Shown: positions 55,044 to 63,287 of the stretch, in pieces
Layout of the letters: each line of letters opens with the position of its first letter
Numbering within the stretch: position 1 is the first letter of the stretch
Program-made: the position numbers and the translations under genes
From: Blattabacterium cuenoti STAT
GTDB taxonomy: Bacteria; Bacteroidota; Bacteroidia; Flavobacteriales; Blattabacteriaceae
Reading direction: 5' to 3'
Assembly: GCF_003573915.1 (NCBI RefSeq)
Contig: NZ_AP014608.1
Location: 291,001 to 355,000 of the forward strand
Length of the DNA stretch: 64,000 nt
The notes under the pieces: generated by a model
What the model was told of the DNA's origin: nothing
What the model saw: only the letters and a program-made list of their open reading frames with translations
Database searches by the model: none

Positions 55044-56803
55044 TCTTCTTTATTATTTAAATTATGATACATTTTTATTTGATTACTCAAAATTTTAGTA
55101 AAACCCTTAACATCTTCTTTTGTCCAAGCATAATTCATTTCTCCATATTTAGTTTTTATATTAGAAGATGTCATTAAATCAAATTTAGATTTGATTCCTA
55201 CTAAATGAAATCTATAAGGATAAAGAATGATATATACACTTCCGGTTAATCTCTTCTGTGTACTTTTTAAAAATTTTTCTATATCACGCATAACAGGATC
55301 TAAATATTGAGCTTCATGAAGTAACATACCATACCAATTGGATAATTGTTCTTTCCAATAAAGTTGCCATTTTGTAAGAATATGTTTTTCCAATAAATGA
55401 TGAGCTTTTATAATAATAATAGCAGCTGAAGCTTCGAATGCAATTCTTCCTTTAATTCCCAAAATTGTATCTCCTACATGGATTCCTCTTCCTATAGCAA
55501 ATTCTGAAGCTATTTTTTCAATTTTTATTATATTTTTTATAGCTTTTCCTTTTTCTTGATTTACACTCACTAATTCACCTTTTTCAAATTCTAATTCTAA
55601 GTTTTCGCTTTCTTTTCTTTTTAATTTTTTTGGATAAGCTTTTTCTGGAAAATTTTGATAAGAACTAAGAGTTTCTTTTCCTCCGATACTAGTCCCCCAA
55701 ATTCCTTTGTTGATAGAATATTCAACTTGATCCCAACAAATAGAAACTCCTTTCTTTTTTAAATATTCAACTTCTTCTTTTCTAGATATTTTTTTCTCTC
55801 TTATAGGAGAAAGAGTTATTTTTTCTGGACAAATAATTTGAAAAGCTAAGTCAAATCTGACTTGATCGTTTCCTGCTCCTGTACTTCCATGAGCAATTGC
55901 TTTTGCTTGAATAAAAGTGGCATATTTTGCTATTTTAATAGCCTGAAAAATTCTTTCTGAGCTTACTGAAAGTGGATAAGTATTATTCTTAAGAATATTT
56001 CCAAATATAAGATATTTTATACAATTCTGATAATACTCTTCTATGGCGTCGATAGTTTTGTGCGACTTAGATCCAATGACTAAAGCTCTTTCTTCAATTT
56101 GATCTAATTCATGTTTTTTAAAACCTCCTGTATTAATAATAACTGTATGAACTTCATATTTCTCTATTAAATATTTTAAACAATAAGAGGTATCTAAACC
56201 GCCACTATAAGCTAATACAATTTTATCTCCAGTAGATAAATAATTTTTTTTTTTATTGTTGTTCTTATTACTATCTGTATTTGGATTGTATAAAAGACCT
56301 GTACATAAACACATTTTTCTTTGATTTCTAGTTAAAATATCAAAATTTGCACAACTTTTACATCCTTTCCAAAATTCTTCTGAATGAGTTAGTTCACTAA
56401 AAGAAACAGGTTTAAATCCTAATTCTGTATTGATTTTAATAACTGTATTACTTGTTGTAATACTAAAAATTTTTGAATTTGGAAATTTTTTTTTGGAAAG
56501 TTTAAAAATTTCAATTTTTATAATTTTTGCCAATCCTTGTTTTCTAAATTCAGGAAAAACAATCAAACCAGAATTAACTACAAATCCTTTATTATGAAAA
56601 GTTTCAATATAACTAAATCCCGCTAGTTTTTCATCACAAAAAGCCATTACCGCATTTCCACGAATCATTATTAATTTAATATACTCTGGATCCTTTTTTG
56701 CAATTCCAGTTCCTCTAATTTTTGCCGATTCTTCAATTTTTTTACAAATTAAGAAAGCATATTTTGTATCCTCTTCATGAGATACTCTAACTTTTAGTTT
56801 CAT
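55040..56803 (-). CDS. argG: GNAT acetyltransferase (ArgA-like) fused to argininosuccinate synthase
   Basis: A 587-residue protein in one frame. Residues 1-175 are a GNAT domain: acetyl-CoA site FRKQGLA (86-92), then NTELGFKPVSFSEL and a cysteine tail C148-x2-C151...C165-x-C167. Residues 195-587 are ArgG, with the ATP loop VLAYSGGLDTSYC (196-208) and AIAHGSTGAGNDQVRFDLAF. In the phylum I know these as two adjacent genes, with the GNAT thought to acylate glutamate as the first pathway step. The asparagine/lysine linker (176-188) contains an 11-A run, and no ATG exists between the domains. First gene of the arginine operon; overlaps argC by four bases. Confidence 0.9.
   Translation of the reverse strand: MKLKVRVSHEEDTKYAFLICKKIEESAKIRGTGIAKKDPEYIKLIMIRGNAVMAFCDEKLAGFSYIETFHNKGFVVNSGLIVFPEFRKQGLAKIIKIEIFKLSKKKFPNSKIFSITTSNTVIKINTELGFKPVSFSELTHSEEFWKGCKSCANFDILTRNQRKMCLCTGLLYNPNTDSNKNNNKKKNYLSTGDKIVLAYSGGLDTSYCLKYLIEKYEVHTVIINTGGFKKHELDQIEERALVIGSKSHKTIDAIEEYYQNCIKYLIFGNILKNNTYPLSVSSERIFQAIKIAKYATFIQAKAIAHGSTGAGNDQVRFDLAFQIICPEKITLSPIREKKISRKEEVEYLKKKGVSICWDQVEYSINKGIWGTSIGGKETLSSYQNFPEKAYPKKLKRKESENLELEFEKGELVSVNQEKGKAIKNIIKIEKIASEFAIGRGIHVGDTILGIKGRIAFEASAAIIIIKAHHLLEKHILTKWQLYWKEQLSNWYGMLLHEAQYLDPVMRDIEKFLKSTQKRLTGSVYIILYPYRFHLVGIKSKFDLMTSSNIKTKYGEMNYAWTKEDVKGFTKILSNQIKMYHNLNNKEE
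56244..56254 (-). repeat. A11 homopolymer in the GNAT-ArgG linker
   Basis: Eleven T on the plus strand, codons 184-187 of the fusion (Lys-Lys-Lys-Asn). One added A leads within eight codons to TAA and would give a free GNAT protein of about 195 residues. Confidence 0.85.
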
Positions 56804-56877
56804 CTTTGTTTATAAGAAGTCACTCAAATAAAAACTAAGAAAAAAAAATAAAGGCATTTTCCCAATTGATTGTAGTA

Positions 56878-56891
56878 TGAATAATACTTCA
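56878..56891 (-). promoter_or_regulatory. ARG-box-like palindrome upstream of the arginine operon
   Basis: TGAATAATACTTCA on the plus strand matches the ArgR operator core TGAAT-wwww-ATTCA with one mismatch and is an imperfect palindrome. It lies 75 bases before the argG start and about 30 bases downstream of the TAAATTTG element, a position suited to repression. AT-rich sequence makes chance matches fairly likely. Confidence 0.45.
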
Positions 56892-56919
56892 TATATTTTA
56901 CTTTATTTATATCAAAATA

Positions 56920-56927
56920 CAAATTTA
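56920..56927 (-). promoter_or_regulatory. Bacteroidetes -7 element for the arginine operon
   Basis: Minus strand TAAATTTG fits TAnnTTTG. It is 116 bases upstream of the argG start, giving a leader of about 105 bases that holds the ARG-box-like site. No clear -33 TTG. Confidence 0.5.
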
Positions 56928-56967
56928 GGAAAGTCTTTTTAATTAATTTCATCCTTCCTGGCGAGTA

Positions 56968-59900
56968 TTAATTTAAACAAAAATCTAATCCTTTTATTTC
57001 TTCCAATTTTTTTAAAAAACTTGAATTAATATTAATTTCATATTTAATAGATTCAAAATAAAAAAAAACTTGATCTACTTTATCATAAAGAATTATATTC
57101 AATTTTTTATCTCCTATTTGTTGTTGAGAAAAAAGTTTTTCTATACTATTTATAAAAACACTATTTAAGTTGTTTATATTAATTTTTATGATCAGTTTAT
57201 GTACCAATTTTTTTAAAACATTTTGTAATTTTTCTATATGTAAAATATTAATTTTATATTTTTTATATTTTGATTGATCAATAGAAAAACATAAATACAA
57301 TAGATTATTCTGAATTAGAATAGGTTCATATTTCAAATATTGTTGTCCATAAATTCTAAATTCTTTAGAAGAGTTATAATCCTCTAACAAAAAAATTCCA
57401 TATTTAATTCCATTTTTTATATATATTTTTTTCTCTATTTGAGATAAAACTCCACATACGTACATCTTTTTTCCTGTGAGAAAAGATTCCTTATTCTTTA
57501 ATTTTTCTAAAGATATATTTGTAAAATATTTAATTTCATAACAAAAATCATCCAAAGGATGTGCAGAAGTATAAACACCTAATACTTCTTTTTCTTTGGA
57601 TAATTTATATGTGTTATTCCATAAATCACATTTCGTAATAATAGGTTTCTCTTCCTTATTTTTTGTTTTTCGTAATTTGGATTCAAATCTAATAATTTTT
57701 TCTAAAGTATTTAATTGATCATCAGATCCAACATGAAAATATTGCTCTCTATCAATATGAAAACTATCTAAAGCTCCGGATAAAATTAAACTCTCTAAAG
57801 TTTTTTTATTTACTACACGCAAGTCTACTCTTTTAACCAAATTAAAAACAGACGTATAAGGTCCGTTTTTTTTCCTTTCTTGAAGAAGAATTTTTACAGC
57901 ATTTTTCCCTACCCCTTTTATTCCTGCAAGACCGAATCTAATGCAATTAGAATCGGTAACTTTAAAAAAAGAATTACTTTCATTTATATCTGGAGTAATC
58001 ACAGATATATTCATTCTTTTACATTCTTCTATTAAAAAAGTAAGCTGTTTAATATTATACATATTATTACTTAATACAGAAGCCATATATTCACATGGAA
58101 AATGTGCTTTTAAATAAGCAGTTTGAAAAGCTATGTAGGCATAACATGTGGCATGAGATTTATTAAAAGCATAGCAAGAAAAATATTCCCAATCTTTCCA
58201 TATTTTTTTTAAAATATTTTTAGGATAACCTTTTTTCATAGCTTGATTAAGAAATAAATTTTTCATTTTATTGAGCTTTTCTTTTTGTTTTTTTCCCATA
58301 GCTATTCTCAAGACATCTGCTTCTCCTTTGGTAAAATTAGCAATTTTTTGAGCAATTAACATGACTTGTTCTTGATATATTGTTATTCCATAAGTTTCTT
58401 TTAAATATTCCTCCATTTCCGGTAAATCATAGGTAATAGCTTCTTTTCCATGTTTTCTTAAAATAAAATTAGGAATGTATTGTAAAGGACCTGGTCTATA
58501 CAATGCTGTCATCGCAATTAAATCATCAAATTTATCAGGTTTCAATTGACGTAAATATTTTTGCATTCCTGTAGATTCATATTGAAATACAGCTACAGTT
58601 TTTCCTTTTTGAAAAAGATGATAAGTTTTTTCGTCCTCTAAAGGAGGAAATGTTTTTTCTGTAAAAATTATATTCTCATGTGTTCTTTGAATGAGTTTTA
58701 TGGCGTCTTTAATAATAGTAAGAGTTTTTAGCCCTAAAAAATCCATTTTTAATAATCCAACATATCCTACTACATGATTATCAAATTGCGTGAGCAATAA
58801 ATCAGATTCTTTTGATACAGATACAGGAATATATTCTTGAATATTATATGGACTGATTATAATCCCACAAGCGTGTACTCCTGTACTTCTTATAGTGCCT
58901 TCTAAAATCTCTGCTTGTCGTAAAACTTTTCCCTCCAATGTGGATTGATTTTGATAAATTTCTATTAATTTTTTTGTATTGCTTTTTTCTTCTTTATTTA
59001 TAATTTTTTCTAGTATATTTTTATCATATAGAATTGCATTCAATGAATACATATTAGGAACCATTTTTGCCATACGATCTGTTTCTTTTAGAGGTAAATT
59101 CAATACACGACCAGTATCTCTTATGGATGATTTTCCACCCATAGTTGCGTATGTTATGATTTGTGATACTTGATTTTTTCCATATTTTTGAACAACCCAT
59201 TCAATAATTTTTTCACGTCCTTTATCATCAAAATCAATATCAATATCTGGTAAAGATATTCTGTCCGGATTTAAAAATCGTTCAAAAAGAAGATTATATT
59301 TTATGGGATCTATATTGGTTATTTCTATACAATATGCAACAATAGATCCTGCTACTGATCCTCTTCCAGGTCCCACTGATATATTCATTTTTCTAGCTTG
59401 AGATATGAAATTATGAACAATGAGGAAATAACCGGGATAACCAATTTTTTCTATTGTTTTTAATTCAAAAAGAATTCTTTCTTCTATTTTTTTAGTAATG
59501 TTTTTATAACGTTTTTTAGCTCCATCAAAAGTGATTTTTTTTAAAAAACGATTTTCTCCTCTATTTCCTCCATCTATTTTATCTATAGGATCTTCAAAAA
59601 ATTTTGGAATTTGAAATTTTGGAAGTAATATTTTGTTAAAAAGGTGATAAGATTCAATTTTATTAACCAATTCCTCTAAAAAATCAAAAGATTCTGGAAT
59701 ATCGAAAAATATTTTTTTCATTTCTTCTGTACTTTTGAAATAAAATTCATGGTTTGGAAAACCAAATCTATACTCTCTTCCTTTTCCTATAGGTGTTAAT
59801 TGTTTTTCTCCATTTTTTATACAAAGTAAAATATCATGAGCATTTGCTTCTTTTTTATCTAAATAAAAAGTATTATTTTGTATAATATATTTTACATGAT

Positions 59901-61269
59901 ATTTTTTTGAAAATTTCAATAATATGTTATTTACATAATTTTCTTCTTCTAGTCCATGACGGAATAATTCTATATAAAAATCCTCTCCAAAAAGATCCTT
60001 CCACCATAAAAAAATTTTTTCTGCTTTTCTTTCACCATAATTTAAAATAGTATATGGAATTTCTGCATTTAAATCTCCAGTAAGAGCGATTAAATTTTCC
60101 TTATATTTTTCTATTAACTTTTTTCCAATTCTAGGAATTCCAGCATATAGACCTTCTGTAAAACCTAATGAACAAAGTTTTGTTAAATTATGATAACCTT
60201 TTTTATTTTTAGATAAAAAAACTTGTTGATATCGTTTATCCGGTTCTTCTTTTGTAAATTTTTTTTGTAAATAATTATCTGAAATAAAGACTTCACAACC
60301 TACGATTCCTTTAATTGATTTTTCTGGATAATATTTTTTATTTATAGAATGAATAGTATTTAAAAAATGAAAAGCGCCCATCATATTTCCATAATCTGTT
60401 ATTCCTACAGCTGGCATATTCCAAAGTATTGCTCTTTTTACTAGAGATTTAATATCTATAGTTGAATGAAGAATTGAAAAATAAGTATGATTATGAATGT
60501 GAGAATATTTTTTTTTTTTCAATTCTTCATTCAATGTTATATCATTTTTTTTAAAAAAAATTTTTTCTTTTTTTTCTAATTTTTCTAAAAAAGGAAAAAT
60601 TTTTTCTTGAAAAGAAACCATAGAGGAAGAAATTTTTTTATTATACCTTTTTCTGAAATTCAATAAAACATCTTCTTTAATTCCGATTTCTTGATGTGAT
60701 ATTATTCCAATTCGTAATAATTCTAAAAAAGAACGTGCTGTAGCTTTAACATCGTTTTCTGCATTATGCAAATTGGGAATTTTTTCTTCAAAAAGCTTTT
60801 GATATAATTCTGTCAATGTAGGCCATTTGAATCTTTTTCCAATACCCGGTAATTTACAATAAGAAATAGAAATTTCTTTGGTATCTAATATTTTTTTCTT
60901 TTTAAAAGAGATAGGAATTTTTTTTCTAAAAAATTCACATTCAATAACTTTTATATCAAAATTTAAATTATGACCAATTAAACATTGAGATTGATCAAGA
61001 GATTTTTGAAATTCGTGAAGAACAGAACTTAAATCAAATCCATATTTTTCTGCTTTTTCATTAGTTATTCCATGAATCTTAAAAGCATTAAAAGGAATAT
61101 CATAATTATCCGGTTTTATAATAAAATTTTTAAATTCTATTAAATCTCCTATAACATTATGATTCTGCCATGAAATTTGTACGATTCTTGGCCAATTTTC
61201 TATATTGGTAATTGGACAATTATAAGATCTAGGCAATCCTGTAGTTTCAGTATCAACAATAAGGTACAT
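56968..61269 (-). CDS. dnaE: DNA polymerase III alpha subunit with fused proofreading exonuclease
   Basis: Replicative polymerase, 1433 residues. Residues 1-205 are a DEDDh 3'-5' exonuclease of the DnaQ type: IVDTETTGLP (motif I), IGHNLNFDIKVIE (II), HNAENDVKATARS (III). A lysine-rich linker (251-254, encoded by 12 A) leads to the PHP domain (SHIHNHTYFS), then the polymerase core with GPGRGSVAGSIVAYC and the metal-binding PDIDIDFDDKGR near residue 672, helix-hairpin-helix near 1150 (LAGIKGVGKNAVKIL) and a C-terminal OB fold (KKMYVCGVLSQIEKK). The fused exonuclease is usual for the phylum as I know it. It is divergent from rpsA. Confidence 0.95.
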   Translation of the reverse strand: MYLIVDTETTGLPRSYNCPITNIENWPRIVQISWQNHNVIGDLIEFKNFIIKPDNYDIPFNAFKIHGITNEKAEKYGFDLSSVLHEFQKSLDQSQCLIGHNLNFDIKVIECEFFRKKIPISFKKKKILDTKEISISYCKLPGIGKRFKWPTLTELYQKLFEEKIPNLHNAENDVKATARSFLELLRIGIISHQEIGIKEDVLLNFRKRYNKKISSSMVSFQEKIFPFLEKLEKKEKIFFKKNDITLNEELKKKKYSHIHNHTYFSILHSTIDIKSLVKRAILWNMPAVGITDYGNMMGAFHFLNTIHSINKKYYPEKSIKGIVGCEVFISDNYLQKKFTKEEPDKRYQQVFLSKNKKGYHNLTKLCSLGFTEGLYAGIPRIGKKLIEKYKENLIALTGDLNAEIPYTILNYGERKAEKIFLWWKDLFGEDFYIELFRHGLEEENYVNNILLKFSKKYHVKYIIQNNTFYLDKKEANAHDILLCIKNGEKQLTPIGKGREYRFGFPNHEFYFKSTEEMKKIFFDIPESFDFLEELVNKIESYHLFNKILLPKFQIPKFFEDPIDKIDGGNRGENRFLKKITFDGAKKRYKNITKKIEERILFELKTIEKIGYPGYFLIVHNFISQARKMNISVGPGRGSVAGSIVAYCIEITNIDPIKYNLLFERFLNPDRISLPDIDIDFDDKGREKIIEWVVQKYGKNQVSQIITYATMGGKSSIRDTGRVLNLPLKETDRMAKMVPNMYSLNAILYDKNILEKIINKEEKSNTKKLIEIYQNQSTLEGKVLRQAEILEGTIRSTGVHACGIIISPYNIQEYIPVSVSKESDLLLTQFDNHVVGYVGLLKMDFLGLKTLTIIKDAIKLIQRTHENIIFTEKTFPPLEDEKTYHLFQKGKTVAVFQYESTGMQKYLRQLKPDKFDDLIAMTALYRPGPLQYIPNFILRKHGKEAITYDLPEMEEYLKETYGITIYQEQVMLIAQKIANFTKGEADVLRIAMGKKQKEKLNKMKNLFLNQAMKKGYPKNILKKIWKDWEYFSCYAFNKSHATCYAYIAFQTAYLKAHFPCEYMASVLSNNMYNIKQLTFLIEECKRMNISVITPDINESNSFFKVTDSNCIRFGLAGIKGVGKNAVKILLQERKKNGPYTSVFNLVKRVDLRVVNKKTLESLILSGALDSFHIDREQYFHVGSDDQLNTLEKIIRFESKLRKTKNKEEKPIITKCDLWNNTYKLSKEKEVLGVYTSAHPLDDFCYEIKYFTNISLEKLKNKESFLTGKKMYVCGVLSQIEKKIYIKNGIKYGIFLLEDYNSSKEFRIYGQQYLKYEPILIQNNLLYLCFSIDQSKYKKYKINILHIEKLQNVLKKLVHKLIIKININNLNSVFINSIEKLFSQQQIGDKKLNIILYDKVDQVFFYFESIKYEININSSFLKKLEEIKGLDFCLN
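60508..60519 (-). repeat. A12 homopolymer between DnaE exonuclease and PHP domains
   Basis: Twelve T on the plus strand, codons 251-254 (four Lys). It is the longest single-base run I counted in the window. One extra A gives a stop after five more codons; one fewer gives a stop after about 17. Confidence 0.9.
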
Positions 61270-61315
61270 TTTATTTTTAATTACTAGATAGTAGAAAAAG
61301 TTACTGAAAAATTAT

Positions 61316-61323
61316 TAGTTTTG
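61316..61323 (+). promoter_or_regulatory. Bacteroidetes -7 element for rpsA
   Basis: TAGTTTTG matches TAnnTTTG and lies 127 bases before the rpsA ATG, leaving a leader of about 115 bases with the hairpin at 61357-61394. No -33 TTG at standard spacing. Confidence 0.45.
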
Positions 61324-61356
61324 TATTACCTGTTTCTTTCATTAAATAAAATAAAT

Positions 61357-61394
61357 AGAGAACTGAGAACAGTTTCAGTGTTCTCTAGTTCTCT
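61357..61394 (+). promoter_or_regulatory. Long hairpin in the rpsA leader
   Basis: AGAGAACT (61357-61364) pairs with AGTTCTCT (61387-61394), and GAGAAC (61365-61370) with GTTCTC (61380-61385), leaving one bulged T (61386) and a nine-base loop AGTTTCAGT. That is 14 base pairs, far more GC-containing than its surroundings. No T run follows, and both flanking genes point away, so it is not a gene-end terminator. It is a candidate control element for S1 synthesis. Confidence 0.6.
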
Positions 61395-61450
61395 ATCCAT
61401 ATATATGTTTTATTATGGTGGATAGAAAATAGTAAAAAAACAATAAAATT

Positions 61451-63277
61451 ATGTCTAATCAAACCGGAGAAATAAAAAGAAAATCATCCCCTTCATATGA
61501 TATAAAAAATGAAAAACAGAACATCATAAATAAGGAAAATATAAAAACAAGTTTCGATTGGACGAAATACGAAACTCATTTTGATAATGAGATACAAGAA
61601 AAAAGGAAAAAGTTAGAAGAATTATACACCAAAACTTTACCAGATATTCAAGAATTAGAGATTTATCAAGGAAATATAATACATATTTCGAATACAATGG
61701 TTATTGTAGATATTGGATTTAAAGCAGAAGGAGCCATTCCTACAAGTGAATTTAGAGAAAATTTGGATATCATTCAAGTTGGTAGTACAATAGAAGTTAT
61801 GGTTGTAAAAATTGATTACAAAGGACAATGTATTCTTTCCTATCAAAAAGCAAAAATGTTAAGAAATTGGCAACGTATTAATCAAGCATATGAAAAATCA
61901 GAAGTCATACTAGGTTATGTTGCGGCTAGAACAAAAGGAGGATTAATTGTTGAAATATTTGATATAGAATGTTTTTTACCTGGATCACATATCAATGTAA
62001 AACCTGTTCGAGATTATGATACTTATGTGGGAAAAACTATGGAAATAAAAGTAGTTAAAATCAATAAAAAAACAAAAAACGTTGTTGTTTCTCATAAAGT
62101 ATTAATAGAAAGAGATATTGAAGAACAAAGAAAAGAGATGATATCAAAACTAGATAAAGGTCAAGTATTAGAAGGAAAAATAAAAAACATTCTTCCTTAT
62201 GGAGCCTTTGTAGATTTAGGTGGGGTAGATGCTTTACTTCATATTACTGATATGAGTTGGCCTCATATTAATCATCCTACAGAAATAGTTCAATTAGAAC
62301 AAGAACTAAAATTTGTTGTATTAGGTGTAGATAAAGAAAAAAATCGTGTACAATTAGGTTTAAAACAACTGCAACCTCATCCTTGGAATTCCTTAGATAA
62401 AGATTTAAAAATAGGAAGTAAAATAAAAGGAAAAGTAAGTGTTTTAGCTGATTATGGAGCATTCGTTGAAATTATTCCAGGGGTAGAAGCCTTATTACAT
62501 ATTAGTGAAATGTCTTGGTCTACAGACCTATCTTCTACTCAAGATTTTGTACAAATAGGAGATGAATTAGAAGCTGTGATATTAACTATAGATCGTCAGG
62601 AAAGAAAAATGTCTTTAAGCGTAAAACAATTAACAACAGATCCTTGGATAAATATACAAGAAAAATATTCTATAGGCTCAGAACATGTTGGAACTGTAAA
62701 AAAATTTACAAATTTTGGTGTTTTTCTAGAATTAGAACGAGGAATTTCTGGAATTATTTATACCTATGATCTTTCATGGATTAAAAAAATTAAACATCCT
62801 TCTGAATTTTGCAATATCAATGATAAACTGAAAATTATTATACTATCTATAGATACTCAAGTAAGAAGATTTAATTTAGGACATAAACAATTGACAGAAA
62901 ATCCATGGGAAAAATATGAAAAAATTTATTATGTTGGAAGTATTCACTATGGAATAGTATCAACTCTTTTTGAAAAAGGAGCATCTGTAAAATTTATAGA
63001 AGATCAAAAAATAGAAGCTTTTGTTCCATTACGTTTTTTAGAAAAAAAAGACGGGTCTACTATGAAAAAAGGAGAAAAAGGAAAATTTAAAATAATTGAA
63101 TTTGATAAAGAAACCAAAAAAATTGTGGTTTCTCATACATCTGTCTATCGTGATAAAGATCAAAAAAAAGAACGACGTGTAATAAGAAATAGAAAAATGG
63201 AGAGATCCACATTAGGTGATATAGCTGGATTAGCTAAACTAAAAGAAAAAATAGAAAAAGAAAAAAAAAATAAATAG
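61451..63277 (+). CDS. rpsA: 30S ribosomal protein S1
   Basis: RNA-binding protein that helps the ribosome recruit mRNA, important where Shine-Dalgarno signals are weak, as in Bacteroidota. Six S1 repeats can be traced, starting near residues 73, 149, 236, 323, 410 and 497; repeats three and four are the best conserved (YGAFVDLGGVDALLHITDMSW and the YGAFVEI... GVEALLHISEMSW copy). The N-terminus (1-60) is charged and low complexity. It has 608 residues, and an A10 run (63261-63270) ends the gene in frame. nrdA follows after 10 bases. Confidence 0.96.
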   Translation: MSNQTGEIKRKSSPSYDIKNEKQNIINKENIKTSFDWTKYETHFDNEIQEKRKKLEELYTKTLPDIQELEIYQGNIIHISNTMVIVDIGFKAEGAIPTSEFRENLDIIQVGSTIEVMVVKIDYKGQCILSYQKAKMLRNWQRINQAYEKSEVILGYVAARTKGGLIVEIFDIECFLPGSHINVKPVRDYDTYVGKTMEIKVVKINKKTKNVVVSHKVLIERDIEEQRKEMISKLDKGQVLEGKIKNILPYGAFVDLGGVDALLHITDMSWPHINHPTEIVQLEQELKFVVLGVDKEKNRVQLGLKQLQPHPWNSLDKDLKIGSKIKGKVSVLADYGAFVEIIPGVEALLHISEMSWSTDLSSTQDFVQIGDELEAVILTIDRQERKMSLSVKQLTTDPWINIQEKYSIGSEHVGTVKKFTNFGVFLELERGISGIIYTYDLSWIKKIKHPSEFCNINDKLKIIILSIDTQVRRFNLGHKQLTENPWEKYEKIYYVGSIHYGIVSTLFEKGASVKFIEDQKIEAFVPLRFLEKKDGSTMKKGEKGKFKIIEFDKETKKIVVSHTSVYRDKDQKKERRVIRNRKMERSTLGDIAGLAKLKEKIEKEKKNK

Positions 63278-63287
63278 GTCTAAAATA

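Noticed and set aside
56176..56244. Internal start for a separate argG
   Set aside because: No in-frame ATG, GTG or TTG with family-like N-terminus lies between the linker and VLAYSGG; the frame is continuous with the GNAT domain, so I annotate a fusion.
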